Shown here piece by piece: positions 51,721 to 61,153 of a stretch of 64,000 nucleotides of DNA (the stretch's first letter is position 1; each line of letters opens with the position of its first letter). This DNA comes from Pseudopelobacter sp964542535 (GTDB lineage Bacteria; Desulfobacterota; Desulfuromonadia; Geobacterales; Pseudopelobacteraceae). The DNA lies in contig CAZIUE010000019.1 in the NCBI GenBank assembly GCA_964542535.1, forward strand, positions 7,446 through 71,445, read 5' to 3'. Below the pieces are notes generated by a model. It did not search any database and was not told the DNA's origin. It saw nothing but the letters and a program-made list of their open reading frames with translations. A program made the translations under genes and the position numbers.

Positions 51721-51774
51721 TAAATCCAACAGGATCATTTAAATCCAATTTAGCATCAAAATATTCTCCGTCAA
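51721..51774 (-). promoter_or_regulatory. bcp promoter with direct repeat TTGGATTTA (possible operator)
   Basis: On the minus strand, -35 TTGACG (51774-51769), 16-bp spacer and -10 TAAATT (51752-51747). Two copies of TTGGATTTA (51748-51740 and 51729-51721) are 19 bp apart, almost two helical turns. One overlaps the -10 and the other lies between promoter and ribosome site. A repressor of peroxide or redox type is a plausible reader; none is identified. Confidence 0.5.
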
Positions 51775-51951
51775 GCCAAAAATTCCGTGCAGGCCGATGC
51801 GCGGAGCATGGTTGCGGTGGCCCGTCCCGCGGCGTTGCCTGATCCCATTTCCTGCCCGGATTCGTATCAGGGGAGGCAACCGCTCAAAAACAGGGCGACG
51901 ACGGCGGCGCACCTGTGGTAGGGTAGCCCGCACACCTGCGAAGGGACAGCC

Positions 51952-52584
51952 ATGTACGACTCCTCCCGGGCGCTGATCGCCTGCCCCCAGTGCGATCTGC
52001 TGCTGCGCGAAATAGAACTGGAACCCGGCCGCAGCGCCGTCTGCCGACGCTGCGGCGCGACCCTGTACCGGGCCTCGGCGGACAGCCTCGATCGCACGCT
52101 GGCCCTTGCCCTCGGCACCCTGCTTCTGTTGATCGTTGCCAACATCTATCCGATTCTGGGAATCGAATCCCAGGGGACCGGCAGTGCCACGAACCTGTAC
52201 GGAGCGGTGGTCTCACTCTGGAACCAGGAGATGCGCCTGATCTCGCTTCTGGTGCTCGTCACCACCATCCTTGTCCCTTTCCTGGAACTCTCCCTGCTGA
52301 TCTATCTGTTGCTCCCCCTGCGGCTGGACCGGGTGCCACCGGGCATGGCCCCGCTGATGCGTTTTTTGCGCGCCATCGAGCCCTGGGGCATGGTGGAGGT
52401 CTTCATGCTGGGTATCCTGGTCTCCCTGGTGAAGCTGGCCGACACCTTCCGCATCATTCCCGGGGTGGCGCTCTGGTCCTTCGGCGGGGTGACGCTGTTG
52501 CTGGCGGCGGTGGCATCCACCTTCAACCCCCGCGACCTGTGGCAGCGGCTTGACCGGCTGAACGCGGACGGAGAGACGCCGTGA
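51952..52584 (+). CDS. PqiA-like inner membrane protein, first half
   Basis: A 210-residue membrane protein matching one half of the paraquat-inducible protein PqiA. It has a zinc-ribbon N-terminus (ACPQC ... CRRCGATL) followed by four hydrophobic segments (residues about 48-66, 95-120, 145-165 and 177-192). E. coli PqiA has two such halves in one chain; here the second half is a separate gene overlapping by 4 nt. In the Pqi system this protein is thought to work with the MCE protein PqiB to move lipids between inner and outer membranes. AAGGGAC precedes the ATG. Confidence 0.87.
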   Translation: MYDSSRALIACPQCDLLLREIELEPGRSAVCRRCGATLYRASADSLDRTLALALGTLLLLIVANIYPILGIESQGTGSATNLYGAVVSLWNQEMRLISLLVLVTTILVPFLELSLLIYLLLPLRLDRVPPGMAPLMRFLRAIEPWGMVEVFMLGILVSLVKLADTFRIIPGVALWSFGGVTLLLAAVASTFNPRDLWQRLDRLNADGETP

Positions 52585-53285
52585 ACGACGAGCCGGTTAC
52601 GGCAGCCAGCCAGGGATTGTGCGCCTGCCATGTCTGCGGCCTGGTCTCGCGGCCGGGGTCCGGAGGCGAGCTTTGCCGCTGCCCGCGCTGCTCGGCGCGG
52701 TTGCATTCGCGCACACCCCACGGCAACGAGCAGTGCTGGGCGCTTCTGATTGCGGCCTATATCCTCTATCTGCCGGCCAACCTGATGACCATCATGGAAA
52801 CCGGCACCCTGGTCAGCTACCGCAGGGACACCATCCTGAGCGGTGTGGTCCACCTCTGGCAGAACGGCTCCATGGGGATCGCCGCGGTGGTGTTCGTGGC
52901 CAGCATCCTGGTGCCGCTGTTCAAGCTGCTGGTGCTGACCTATCTGCTGATCTCGGTCCGTCGGTGCTCGACCAGACACCTGGCCGAACGGACCCGCCTG
53001 TACCGCCTGGTGGAACTGGTGGGGCGCTGGTCCATGCTGGATATCTACGTGGTGACGCTCCTGGCCGCCCTGGTGCAGCTGCACTCCCTGGCTGTGGTCA
53101 AGGCCGGTCCGGGGGCCATCGCCTTTGGCGCCGTGGTAGTGCTGACCATGTTCGCCGCCATGCGCTTCGATCCGCGGCTGATCTGGGATTCTTCCCTGCC
53201 CGGTCGCCCCTCCGGACCCTCACCGTGGGAGCCGGTGCCTGCTGATAGTTCGACATCCATCCAGAACAGAGAGGTTGTACCATGA
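52581..53285 (+). CDS. PqiA-like inner membrane protein, second half
   Basis: A 234-residue protein with the same plan as the preceding gene: two CxxC pairs (CACHVCGL ... CRCPRCSARL) and then four membrane segments. Conserved PqiA segments are ILYLPANLMTIMETG and VVHLWQNGSMGIAAVVF. It starts with GTG overlapping the upstream stop by 4 nt (GTGA). Its end overlaps the PqiB gene by 4 nt. The two half-proteins probably pair to form what is one chain in other bacteria. Confidence 0.87.
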   Translation: MNDEPVTAASQGLCACHVCGLVSRPGSGGELCRCPRCSARLHSRTPHGNEQCWALLIAAYILYLPANLMTIMETGTLVSYRRDTILSGVVHLWQNGSMGIAAVVFVASILVPLFKLLVLTYLLISVRRCSTRHLAERTRLYRLVELVGRWSMLDIYVVTLLAALVQLHSLAVVKAGPGAIAFGAVVVLTMFAAMRFDPRLIWDSSLPGRPSGPSPWEPVPADSSTSIQNREVVP

Positions 53286-54940
53286 CCGAAGAGCACCAGT
53301 CGCCGGAAGCGATCGCCATCCCCGATGCCATCGTGGACAGACGCCGCCGCAGGGCATCCCAACTGATCTGGCTGATCCCCTTCGTCGCCGCCCTGATCGG
53401 CATCTCCCTGGCAGTCAAGTCCTACCTGGAGCGGGGGCCGGTCATCACCATCAGCTTCAGGAGCGGCGAGGGGATCGAGGCCGGCAAGACCAAGATCAAG
53501 TACAAGGACGTGCAGATCGGCGAGGTCAGGAGCGTTACCATCTCTCCCGACCGCTCCCGGGTGGTGGTGAGTGCGGAGTTCAAGAAGGAGGCCGAAGGTC
53601 TGCTGGTGGCCGATACCCTCTTCTGGGTGGTCAAGCCGCGCATCGCCGGCGGCACCGTCTCGGGACTGGGCACCCTGATGGGAGGCTCCTACATCGCCAT
53701 GGACGTGGGGGGATCAAAGGCGCCACGGGACGAGTTCACGGGGCTGGAAGAGCCGCCGGTGATCACCATGGACCAGCCGGGTGTGCAGTTGCGGCTGCAC
53801 AGCGCCGACATCGGCTCGCTGAACGTCAAGTCACCGGTCTTCTTCCGCCACGTCCAGGTGGGGGAAGTGATTGCCTATGAGCTGGACCGCGACGGCAAGG
53901 GGGTCACGCTGAAGGTGTTTATCCGCAAGCCCTACGACCGCTTCGTCAAGGCCAATACCCTCTTCTGGCATGCAAGCGGCATTGACCTGAGCATGGACGC
54001 CAACGGCATCAGGGTCAACTCCGAGTCCATGGTCTCACTCCTCCTGGGCGGCATCACCTTCCAGACCCCCGAGGACAGCATCGCTGCTGCCGCGGTGCCG
54101 GCCAACAGCGCGTTCACGCTTTTTTCCACCCGGGAGGAGGCGATGAAGCGCATCGACGGCATCGTGGAGACCTATCTGCTGGTCTTCAGGGAGTCCGTAC
54201 GCGGCCTGGCCATCGGCGCGCCGGTGGACCTGCGCGGCGTGACAGTGGGGGAGGTGTCCCGCATCAGCGTCGAGCTGGACCCGCGCAACCGGCGCTTCGT
54301 CATGCCGGTGGAGGTACGCTTCTATCCCGAGCGCCTGCGGGCCAACTCCCGCTCCGGCTCGAAGCTGTCCACCGGCCGCAACTCCCGCCAGCTGATGAGC
54401 GCCCTGGTTGCCAACGGCATGCGCGCCCAGATCAGAAGCGGCAACCTCCTGACCGGGCAGCTGTACATAGCGCTGGATTTCTTCCCCAAGGCCCCTCACG
54501 CCAGGGTGAACTGGTCCCAGAACCCGCCCGAGTTTCCCACCATTGCCGGGAACATGGAGCAGTTCCAGGCCATGCTGATGCAGATCGTGCAGAAGATCGA
54601 GCGCCTGCCGCTGGAGGAACTCTCCGGTGATACGCGCCGGACGCTCGCCTCCCTGGATGAAACCGTCAGGAACGCCGACCGCATGCTGAAGAACATCGAT
54701 GCCGGTGTCGTGCCGGAGGCGCGCCGGACCCTGGAAGAGCTGCGCGCGACCCTGGCCCAGGCCAACGGTGCCCTGTCCGGGGTGCGGCAGACCCTTGCCG
54801 CGGATGCGCCATTGCAGCGTGACCTGCGGGAGACCCTGCGCGAACTGAGTCGCGCCGCCCAGAGCCTGCGACTGCTGGGTGATTACCTGGAACGGCACCC
54901 CGAGGCTTTGGTCAGAGGCAAGAAGGAGGATGATCGATGA
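53282..54940 (+). CDS. pqiB: PqiB-like MCE domain protein
   Basis: A 552-residue protein anchored by one N-terminal helix (ASQLIWLIPFVAALIGISLA), with the rest in the periplasm. Three MCE/MlaD-type domains follow: about residues 45-140 (KIKYKDVQIGEVRSV), 160-260 (FFRHVQVGEVIAYEL) and 285-400 (DLRGVTVGEVSRISV). A C-terminal coiled coil from about 430 ends it. E. coli PqiB forms hexameric rings with a long central needle that bridges the periplasm and is thought to carry lipids. All genes of this operon overlap by 4 nt, supporting one complex. Confidence 0.92.
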   Translation: MTEEHQSPEAIAIPDAIVDRRRRRASQLIWLIPFVAALIGISLAVKSYLERGPVITISFRSGEGIEAGKTKIKYKDVQIGEVRSVTISPDRSRVVVSAEFKKEAEGLLVADTLFWVVKPRIAGGTVSGLGTLMGGSYIAMDVGGSKAPRDEFTGLEEPPVITMDQPGVQLRLHSADIGSLNVKSPVFFRHVQVGEVIAYELDRDGKGVTLKVFIRKPYDRFVKANTLFWHASGIDLSMDANGIRVNSESMVSLLLGGITFQTPEDSIAAAAVPANSAFTLFSTREEAMKRIDGIVETYLLVFRESVRGLAIGAPVDLRGVTVGEVSRISVELDPRNRRFVMPVEVRFYPERLRANSRSGSKLSTGRNSRQLMSALVANGMRAQIRSGNLLTGQLYIALDFFPKAPHARVNWSQNPPEFPTIAGNMEQFQAMLMQIVQKIERLPLEELSGDTRRTLASLDETVRNADRMLKNIDAGVVPEARRTLEELRATLAQANGALSGVRQTLAADAPLQRDLRETLRELSRAAQSLRLLGDYLERHPEALVRGKKEDDR

Positions 54941-55533
54941 AAAGTGCCCGTGTTCCGCTGGCGGTCATGGTTCTGGCCGCTGCTCTGCTCCTGTGCGGCG
55001 CCTGCGCCCGCTCCCCCCGCTGCAGTTTCTATACCCTGACGGCAACGGCGCAGTCCGGGGCCCCGCTCCCCCCGGCCCGGCGCCCCTCCCTGGCCGTCAC
55101 GTCGGTGACCGTCCCGGAGCTGGTGGACCGCCCCCAGCTGGTGCTGTCCAGCGGCGGGACCCAGGTTCGGCTGCTGGAGACCCACCGCTGGGCCGAGCCG
55201 CTGAAAGGGGGCATCGCCCGTACGGTAGCGGAAAATCTCTCCCGGCTGTTGGCCGCGGAGCAGGTTTCCAGCTATCCCCAGAATGCCTCCCTGGCGGCTG
55301 ACTACCGGATGGAGCTGGATCTGCTGCGTTTCGATGCGCTGGGGGAGCGGGTGGAGCTGGACGCCCTCTGGACGATCCGCGGGGCCGACGGCGGCCTGGC
55401 CGGCAGCGGCAGGTCGCGCCGCGTCGAGGCTGTCGCGGGTAGAGGGGAGGCCGCTGTGGTGTCGGCCTTCAGCCGCGGGCTGGCGGGGGTTTGCGGCGAG
55501 ATCGCCCAGGCCTTGAGGGAGCGCTGGCACTGA
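54937..55533 (+). CDS. pqiC: PqiC-like outer membrane lipoprotein
   Basis: A 198-residue lipoprotein with signal MKSARVPLAVMVLAAALLLC and a Gly-Ala-Cys lipobox (Cys about 23), followed by the PqiC/YmbA-type start RCSFYTLTA and a C-terminal region EIAQALRE. PqiC sits in the outer membrane and receives the PqiB needle in E. coli. Overlap of 4 nt with pqiB. Confidence 0.85.
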   Translation: MKSARVPLAVMVLAAALLLCGACARSPRCSFYTLTATAQSGAPLPPARRPSLAVTSVTVPELVDRPQLVLSSGGTQVRLLETHRWAEPLKGGIARTVAENLSRLLAAEQVSSYPQNASLAADYRMELDLLRFDALGERVELDALWTIRGADGGLAGSGRSRRVEAVAGRGEAAVVSAFSRGLAGVCGEIAQALRERWH

Positions 55534-55718
55534 CGGCATGCGTGTGAACTGCCGGCCGGGGCGTGTCCGGCGCGCCTGAATGCAGTGCCTTCGGGTGCGG
55601 ACCGCGGGGGATTCGGGAATTCATTGAACCTAAAAAACGGCTGGTAGCCTGGGATGGATACGGGAAAGCGCCGGTAAAAGCCGGCAAGGAGCGGGAGGCG
55701 TACGTCCTCCACATGGTA

Positions 55719-55769
55719 AAGGCGTGCTGTTGCGTGCCAGCGATGCCCTGGCACGCAACAGCACGCCTT
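55719..55769. repeat. Perfect 22-bp inverted repeat between pqiC and the GGDEF/EAL gene
   Basis: Arms 55719-55740 and 55748-55769 are perfectly complementary, with a 7-nt loop (CGATGCC). The core of the arm is GTGCTGTTGCGTGCC. There is no T-run beyond either arm. The preceding 180 bp (55534-55718) are gene-free and GC-rich, with another small dyad (GCCGG-TAAAA-GCCGGC). Confidence 0.8.
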
Positions 55770-55780
55770 AAGGTGGTCGT

Positions 55781-58375
55781 TCATGTCTCAGGAGACCCCC
55801 AGGTGGCCACGAGGGTTTGCAGGGATTTCGCCGACAGCGGCCTGCTGAAGTAGTAGCCTTGTACTTCCTGGCAGTTGCTGCGTTTCAGGAATTGCAGCTG
55901 GTCTTCGTTCTCCACCCCTTCCGCCACCATGCTGAGCCCCAGGTTGTGCCCCATATTGATGATGGTTGCTGTGAGCGTCTCATCACTTTTACTTTCGCAT
56001 ATGCCTCTGATAAAGCTCTTGTCCACTTTCAGGGTGTCGACCGGAAGGCGTTTCAAGTGGGAAAGGGATGAATAGCCGGTTCCGAAATCATCAATGGCGA
56101 TGGAGATCCCCATCTCTTTCAGTTCGTTGAGAATGATTACGGCCCCTTCCGGATCGAGCATGATGAGACTCTCCGTAATTTCCAGTTCAAGGCAGAAAGG
56201 CTCAAGACCGGTATCCTGCAATATGCTCCGGATGGTGGCGGGCAGGTTGTCGTGTGTGAACTGTCTGAACGAGATGTTAACCGAGACCTTCATGGTTTCT
56301 AGCCCGGCACTCCTCCAAGCCCTGGCCTGTGCACAGGAGGTCCGGAGCACCCACTCGCCAATCGGTACGATCAACCCGGTTTCCTCGGCCAACGGGATGA
56401 ATGCGTCGGGTGAAATAATGCCTTTTTCCGGGTGTTGCCATCGTATCAGGGCTTCCACTCCCACAATCCTGCCGGTTGCCGTGTTGACCCGCGGCTGATA
56501 ATGGAGCAGAAATTCATTCCGCGCCAGGGCATTCCTCAAGCCAGTCTCCATCAACAGGCGCTCGCTGACCCTGACGTTCATTTCCTCCGAAAAGAATTCA
56601 TAGTTGTTTCGTCCCCTTTCCTTGGCGTGATACATGGCCGTATCGGCGTTCTTCATCAACTTTTCTGCCGAGTCGCCATCAGAGGGGTACAGGGTTACAC
56701 CAATGCTCGCCGTAACGAAGATCTCGTGCATATCAAGACTGAATGGTGTCCCAAAAACATGCCGGATTTTATCGACGACCAGTATTAAATTCGCATGAGT
56801 GGCGATGTCATCGATGATTATGATGAATTCATCTCCACCTAGTCGGGAAACGGTGTCGGCTTTGCGGATGACTCCCCTCAGTCTGTTTGCTACGTCCTTA
56901 AGAAGCAGGTCTCCGGTGTGATGTCCGAGGGTGTCATTGACAAACTTGAATTGATCCAGATCCAGGTATATGACGGCTAGCATTTTGCCGGAACGGTCTT
57001 TTTTGAAGAGCGCCTGTCTCAGACGGTCGAAAAACAGGGTGCGATTTGGCAGCCCTGTCAGCGCATCGTGGTGTGCCATGTGCATCAATTCGCCCTGAAA
57101 ACGCTTCCGTTCGGAAATGTCCCTGATGACCATGCAGATCACCTGGTGGTCCCCGTAGGATATCAGGTTGGCGTTGAGATCAACTTCAACTCTGATCCCG
57201 TTTTGTCCTATGAAAACATGCTCTCCCAGGAAACAGCTCGTTTCTGAAAGGATCCGGTTGACATACCGGTCTACTCTGGTCCGGTCCTCTTCCAGGATGT
57301 CATACAATGACAGTTGCATGGTTTCGAAGAGCGAATAGCCCAGAAGTTGCTGAAAGGCTTGGTTTGCTTCAAGGATGCGCTTGCTGTCAATGTCCACAAG
57401 CAGAATGATATCCAATGCCTGGCTTATTATGGAGTGGTATCGTTTTTCGGTGTCTTTTCGTGCTTTGCGAGAGATGACCAGTTTTGCATACAGGATATAG
57501 CCGGTCAGGCAAAACATCAGGCAAAACCCCAGAAACCAAAAAAGAAAATACTGGATCGTTTCAGCCCCCTTGGCGAAAATCCGCCTCGGCATGTTGATTT
57601 TGGCGACAAGGGCCGGTGCTCCGTAGATGTCGCGTATCAGGCCGTAACCGCTGATGGTTTTGCTGGTGTTGGCTCTGACCATGACCGGTCTCGTTGCTGA
57701 AAGTATGGCAGGGATGTCCCTCGCTTCTCCGGGCTGCAGGGGGGCATTGACGCTGAAGACCGATAGGTCGAGGTGGCTTATGTCAGCCAGTCGCCTGACC
57801 TCGTCGGTTCCGAGAAACCGTCCCATGATCAGCGCTCCACGGATCGGCCCCTTATAGGAACTGGTCAGCACGGGCCGTGAGACTGTCAGAAGCGGTCCTT
57901 CCGGCAGGAGCAGGACTCCGGACACCACGCTATCGTTGGACATGTGGCGCAGGAGCGGGCTGTTTGGCGTGAGCAATTTATTGAGTGAAGGGGGAAACGG
58001 CGAATTCTTCCCCGTGCGGAGGTCAAAACCTTTTGCAAAGACCACAGTGCCAGAATTCCTGACATAGATGAGGACATTCAGGCGGAGCTTGGGGAAAATC
58101 GCGTCGTTGAGGTTGGTCCTGATAAATGCCTTGTTTCCGTTGTCGAGAAAGGCGCAGGCATCATCCCATCCGGCATAGTCGCCGGTGATCGTGTCGATCT
58201 GCCGGATATCGTCGGCGATGGAATTGAGAGCCCGCTTGACATTTTCGGCTGTGTACTCCTGTTCGAGTTGGGCAAAGCTTTTGAGCAGGATCAGGCGGGA
58301 AGAGATGTACAGAAACGAGGAAATACCCGCAATGAGCGCAACGAGCAGAAGGAGTTCTCTGGTTATTTTGCGCAT
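55781..58375 (-). CDS. CHASE4-PAS-GGDEF-EAL cyclic-di-GMP protein
   Basis: An 864-residue inner-membrane regulator of c-di-GMP. Two membrane helices (residues about 8-30 and 275-298) flank a periplasmic CHASE4-like domain (EQEYTAENVKRALNSIADDI ... DYAGWDDACAFL). PAS (about 315-430) precedes GGDEF (about 440-600) with intact RLGGDEF and an RxxD product-inhibition site five residues upstream (RKADTVSRL). EAL (about 610-855) has EALIRW and DDFGTGYSS intact. Both synthesis and breakdown could therefore be active, with switching by the periplasmic signal. AAGGAGGA precedes ATG 58375. Confidence 0.92.
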   Translation of the reverse strand: MRKITRELLLLVALIAGISSFLYISSRLILLKSFAQLEQEYTAENVKRALNSIADDIRQIDTITGDYAGWDDACAFLDNGNKAFIRTNLNDAIFPKLRLNVLIYVRNSGTVVFAKGFDLRTGKNSPFPPSLNKLLTPNSPLLRHMSNDSVVSGVLLLPEGPLLTVSRPVLTSSYKGPIRGALIMGRFLGTDEVRRLADISHLDLSVFSVNAPLQPGEARDIPAILSATRPVMVRANTSKTISGYGLIRDIYGAPALVAKINMPRRIFAKGAETIQYFLFWFLGFCLMFCLTGYILYAKLVISRKARKDTEKRYHSIISQALDIILLVDIDSKRILEANQAFQQLLGYSLFETMQLSLYDILEEDRTRVDRYVNRILSETSCFLGEHVFIGQNGIRVEVDLNANLISYGDHQVICMVIRDISERKRFQGELMHMAHHDALTGLPNRTLFFDRLRQALFKKDRSGKMLAVIYLDLDQFKFVNDTLGHHTGDLLLKDVANRLRGVIRKADTVSRLGGDEFIIIIDDIATHANLILVVDKIRHVFGTPFSLDMHEIFVTASIGVTLYPSDGDSAEKLMKNADTAMYHAKERGRNNYEFFSEEMNVRVSERLLMETGLRNALARNEFLLHYQPRVNTATGRIVGVEALIRWQHPEKGIISPDAFIPLAEETGLIVPIGEWVLRTSCAQARAWRSAGLETMKVSVNISFRQFTHDNLPATIRSILQDTGLEPFCLELEITESLIMLDPEGAVIILNELKEMGISIAIDDFGTGYSSLSHLKRLPVDTLKVDKSFIRGICESKSDETLTATIINMGHNLGLSMVAEGVENEDQLQFLKRSNCQEVQGYYFSRPLSAKSLQTLVATWGSPET

Positions 58376-58450
58376 TGCTCCTCCTTGGGTTGAGCCGGGG
58401 CGTGCCCTGTAAACGGCCGAACGCACGACGCACCAGGTCTGGAGCAAACC

Positions 58451-60100
58451 TCATGGGGTGAGCTGAAATTGCCCGACCTGATTTTCCAGGTCGTGGGCCA
58501 GGTCCATCAGCTGCCGCGCGGCCGCAACCGAGTTCTGGACCTCCTGGACGGTCTTCTGGGCAATGCTGGTGATCTGGTGGATGTTGACGCTGATCGTGGC
58601 GGTGGTGGAGGCCTGCTCTCCGGCCGCCATGACCACCTGGCTCACCTGCTGGGTAATCGCGTGGGAGTGACTGATGATGGCCTGGAGCGCCTCTCCCGAC
58701 CGTGCTGCCTCGTCGGTCCCGCTGCCGACCCGGGCGACTCCCTCTTCCATGCAGCGCACCGCGTCGCGGATGTCGCGTTGGATGGAGCCGATCATGCGGG
58801 CGATCTCCCCGGTGGCCCGGCTGGTGCGTTCCGCCAGGGCGCGCACCTCGTCGGCGACGACGGCGAAGCCGCGCCCCTGCTCGCCGGCCCTGGCAGCCTC
58901 GATGGCTGCGTTCAGAGCCAGCAGATTGGTCTGGTCGGCGATTTCATCGATGGTGCCGATGATGTCGCCGATCCGCTCCGAACTGGCCCCCAGCTCCCGT
59001 ACGGCGGTAGCGGAACTCATGACCAGTTCCGCGATGCCGTTCATCATCTCCCTGCTACGCTGCACCACGGTCTCGCCGTCCCGGGCGATCTGCTCGGTTT
59101 CCGTGACGTTCCGGGCGGTGCTGTCGCAGTTTCCGGCGATCTCCCGGGAGGTGGCGGCCATCTCCTCTGCCGCGGCTGCCACGGCAACGGCCTGGGACGC
59201 CATCTCATCCACCTCGCTGGACATGTTCGCCGAGTTTTCGTGAACCTGGCGGGCCGCGGCGACCACGTTGTCCGAGGCCTGACGCACGCTCTCCAGCAGC
59301 AGCCTGAGTCGCTCCACCATGCGGTTCATGTCACCGGCCAGCCTGCCCAGTTCGTCATCGGATGTCTTCTGGATCAGGACCCCCAGATCGCCGTCGGCGA
59401 TCCGGTTCAGGTGGGAGGCCAGCCGTTCGATGCGGCGGGAGATGTACCATGCCACCCAGAAGGCGACGGCGGTACCGGCGATGAAGACGCCCAGGCCGAT
59501 CAGCAGGCATCCCAGCAGGGTCGTGCGTAGAGTGGCGTTGATCTCGTCCATGCTCATGTCGATGCCGATGGCGTAGGTGAAGCCGTTGGCCAGACGGGAG
59601 GGGAGAAACACCGAACGGAAGGCCCCCCACTTGTCAGTGTACTCATCGTACACGGGTTCTTCACCCGCCAGGGACTTTTTGAGCCCGGGCGAGGCGTCCT
59701 CGTAGGCTTCGAAAAGGGTGGTCAACTCCCCCTTCTCCAGCTCCTCCCTGGTATAGCTGGAGAGGGTGAAGAGGACGGCATCCCCCTTCATCACCACCGT
59801 GTAGGCGTACTGGACGCCGCTCTGGTTGACCATCTGGGAGAGACTGTCCAGCTCTCGCCGGTATTCTGCGGGGGAGGGAGGCTTCCCGGCCGCCACCCGT
59901 TCGTGGAACCGGTCCATGGCGATTTTGAGTCCCTGGGCGCTGGCCATCAGCCGGGCATCGATGCCCCGCAGCACCGTCTGCTTCTGGTTCAGGTAGTTGT
60001 AGGTGGTGAAGGCGGTGATGGTGATGAGGTTGAGGAGGGTGATGGCCCAGAACAGCTTGTGGAGCAGTTTCATCCCGGAAAACAGTCGTCCCACGCCCAT
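58451..60100 (-). CDS. Methyl-accepting chemotaxis protein
   Basis: A 549-residue chemoreceptor: N-terminal helix (HKLFWAITLLNLITITAFTTYNYL), periplasmic sensing region (residues about 35-185), a second helix (about 195-220), HAMP (WYISRRIERLASHLNRIADGDL) and a long cytoplasmic coiled coil. The signalling tip is conserved (IADQTNLLALNAAIEAARAG). No CheR/CheB pentapeptide is seen at the C-terminus (ends VGQFQLTP). The periplasmic domain is single-Cache-like. ATG 60100 is preceded by GAGGAG. No other chemotaxis genes are nearby. Confidence 0.93.
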   Translation of the reverse strand: MGVGRLFSGMKLLHKLFWAITLLNLITITAFTTYNYLNQKQTVLRGIDARLMASAQGLKIAMDRFHERVAAGKPPSPAEYRRELDSLSQMVNQSGVQYAYTVVMKGDAVLFTLSSYTREELEKGELTTLFEAYEDASPGLKKSLAGEEPVYDEYTDKWGAFRSVFLPSRLANGFTYAIGIDMSMDEINATLRTTLLGCLLIGLGVFIAGTAVAFWVAWYISRRIERLASHLNRIADGDLGVLIQKTSDDELGRLAGDMNRMVERLRLLLESVRQASDNVVAAARQVHENSANMSSEVDEMASQAVAVAAAAEEMAATSREIAGNCDSTARNVTETEQIARDGETVVQRSREMMNGIAELVMSSATAVRELGASSERIGDIIGTIDEIADQTNLLALNAAIEAARAGEQGRGFAVVADEVRALAERTSRATGEIARMIGSIQRDIRDAVRCMEEGVARVGSGTDEAARSGEALQAIISHSHAITQQVSQVVMAAGEQASTTATISVNIHQITSIAQKTVQEVQNSVAAARQLMDLAHDLENQVGQFQLTP

Positions 60101-60262
60101 CTGCCGTCTCCTCTTCGCGGTGCGTTGTGTGCAGCGCCTGTCATGCAATTCATTAATAGGAATATTAGCGTGGATACGAAAAAAGGGAAGGGAGCATATC
60201 AGGAAATTTCCTGCTTCCGAAGGGGACCGGTCCGCGTGAGTGTGGCTCCCGCTCGGCCCGCG

Positions 60263-60523
60263 TCACCCGGCAGGCGCGGTGGTCGTTCCGCGACCACCCG
60301 AGGCCCAGGAGGGCCGAGAGTGGCCAGTCGCGTCGAACCCGGGGGGGTGGGAGAAGTTCTCCCTCGTGCGGTTGTGGTGGCCGAACTGCAGACGGGGGGA
60401 TTCCTCTTTCAGTTGCATACACAAGCGGTACATGCCGATCCCCTGGCCGGTTATCCGCAGCGGATTACCGTGAGTGTCGTACGCAAGTGATGTGACGTGG
60501 CCGTTGGCGTCGTAGCTGCGAGG
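60263..60523 (-). pseudogene. RHS YD-repeat fragment
   Basis: A minus-strand frame reads RSYDANGHVTSLAYDTHGNP followed by LRITGQG: two adjacent YD-repeats of an RHS/YD protein. After about 30 residues it drifts into unlike sequence and stops at 60263. There is no start codon; a stop (TGA, 60526-60524) precedes it in the same frame. It is a displaced scrap of an RHS gene. The RHS 3' end at the right edge of the window is on the same strand. Confidence 0.7.
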
Positions 60524-60633
60524 TCAGAGCTCGACTTTCAACTGATTTCCGATTTGCTCCAGAGTTTCCCGCACCTTCCGGCTCTTTTCCGCCTGCATCA
60601 ACAACCGCTTGCAGGTCACGGACAATGTATGCG
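60524..60633 (-). pseudogene. C-terminal tail of an unrecognised minus-strand gene, cut by the group II intron
   Basis: The minus frame reads CKRLLMQAEKSRKVRETLEQ then IGNQLKVEL and stops at 60524. It looks like the helical end of a real protein, but its upstream part is missing where the intron begins. I cannot name the family. There is no matching continuation past the intron's far end. Confidence 0.35.
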
Positions 60634-61153
60634 GTGCTTGCGAGCCATGGGAGTGAAGACAAAAAAAGCCAGACCGTTCGCAGTAACAGTTGGATATCTC
60701 ACGGGTTAAAGTCCCGTCCGGGGAATTGTCCGTTCACCCCGGTAGCTCAAGGGAGCGGCGTCCTGGTAACAGGGGGTCGTAAGTTCCCAATTGGCAAAGC
60801 AGCAGGCCGTAACGCAAGTGAACCCATACGTAGCCTCGTAAATTGATCTGAAGATGCCGACCCTGTGGTCAGAAGGGGAAGGCCGACGCACGCGGGATTC
60901 GACAACGGAAGCGTCCCGCGCAATCTTCCGGGGTAGCAAGGGCGGCATGTTGCGGAAGATACTCAACCCAGTGCTGGAGACCCGCTGCGGTGACGCTGGA
61001 GGAGCATCAACCTGAGTGTATAAGGCAACGAAATCACTCAGGGCCGCATCGGGAGTCGGAGGGGTCCATAGTACCGTTTGAGGACGCGGGACAACATAAC
61101 CCGGTCCGAGGGAAGGGACCCTGCTTTGTTCACGCAACCAACGAGCCGAGGAG

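Noticed and set aside
55563..55853. 96-codon plus-strand frame after pqiC
   Set aside because: It runs through the perfect inverted repeat and into the 3' end of the GGDEF/EAL gene; no recognisable protein.
60749..60775. tRNA-like stretch GGTAGCTCAAGGGAGCGG
   Set aside because: It resembles a D-arm by chance; no anticodon arm or T-arm follows, and it is part of the intron structure.
60634..61153. Short frames in the intron 5' region
   Set aside because: These overlap structured intron RNA domains and show no protein similarity.
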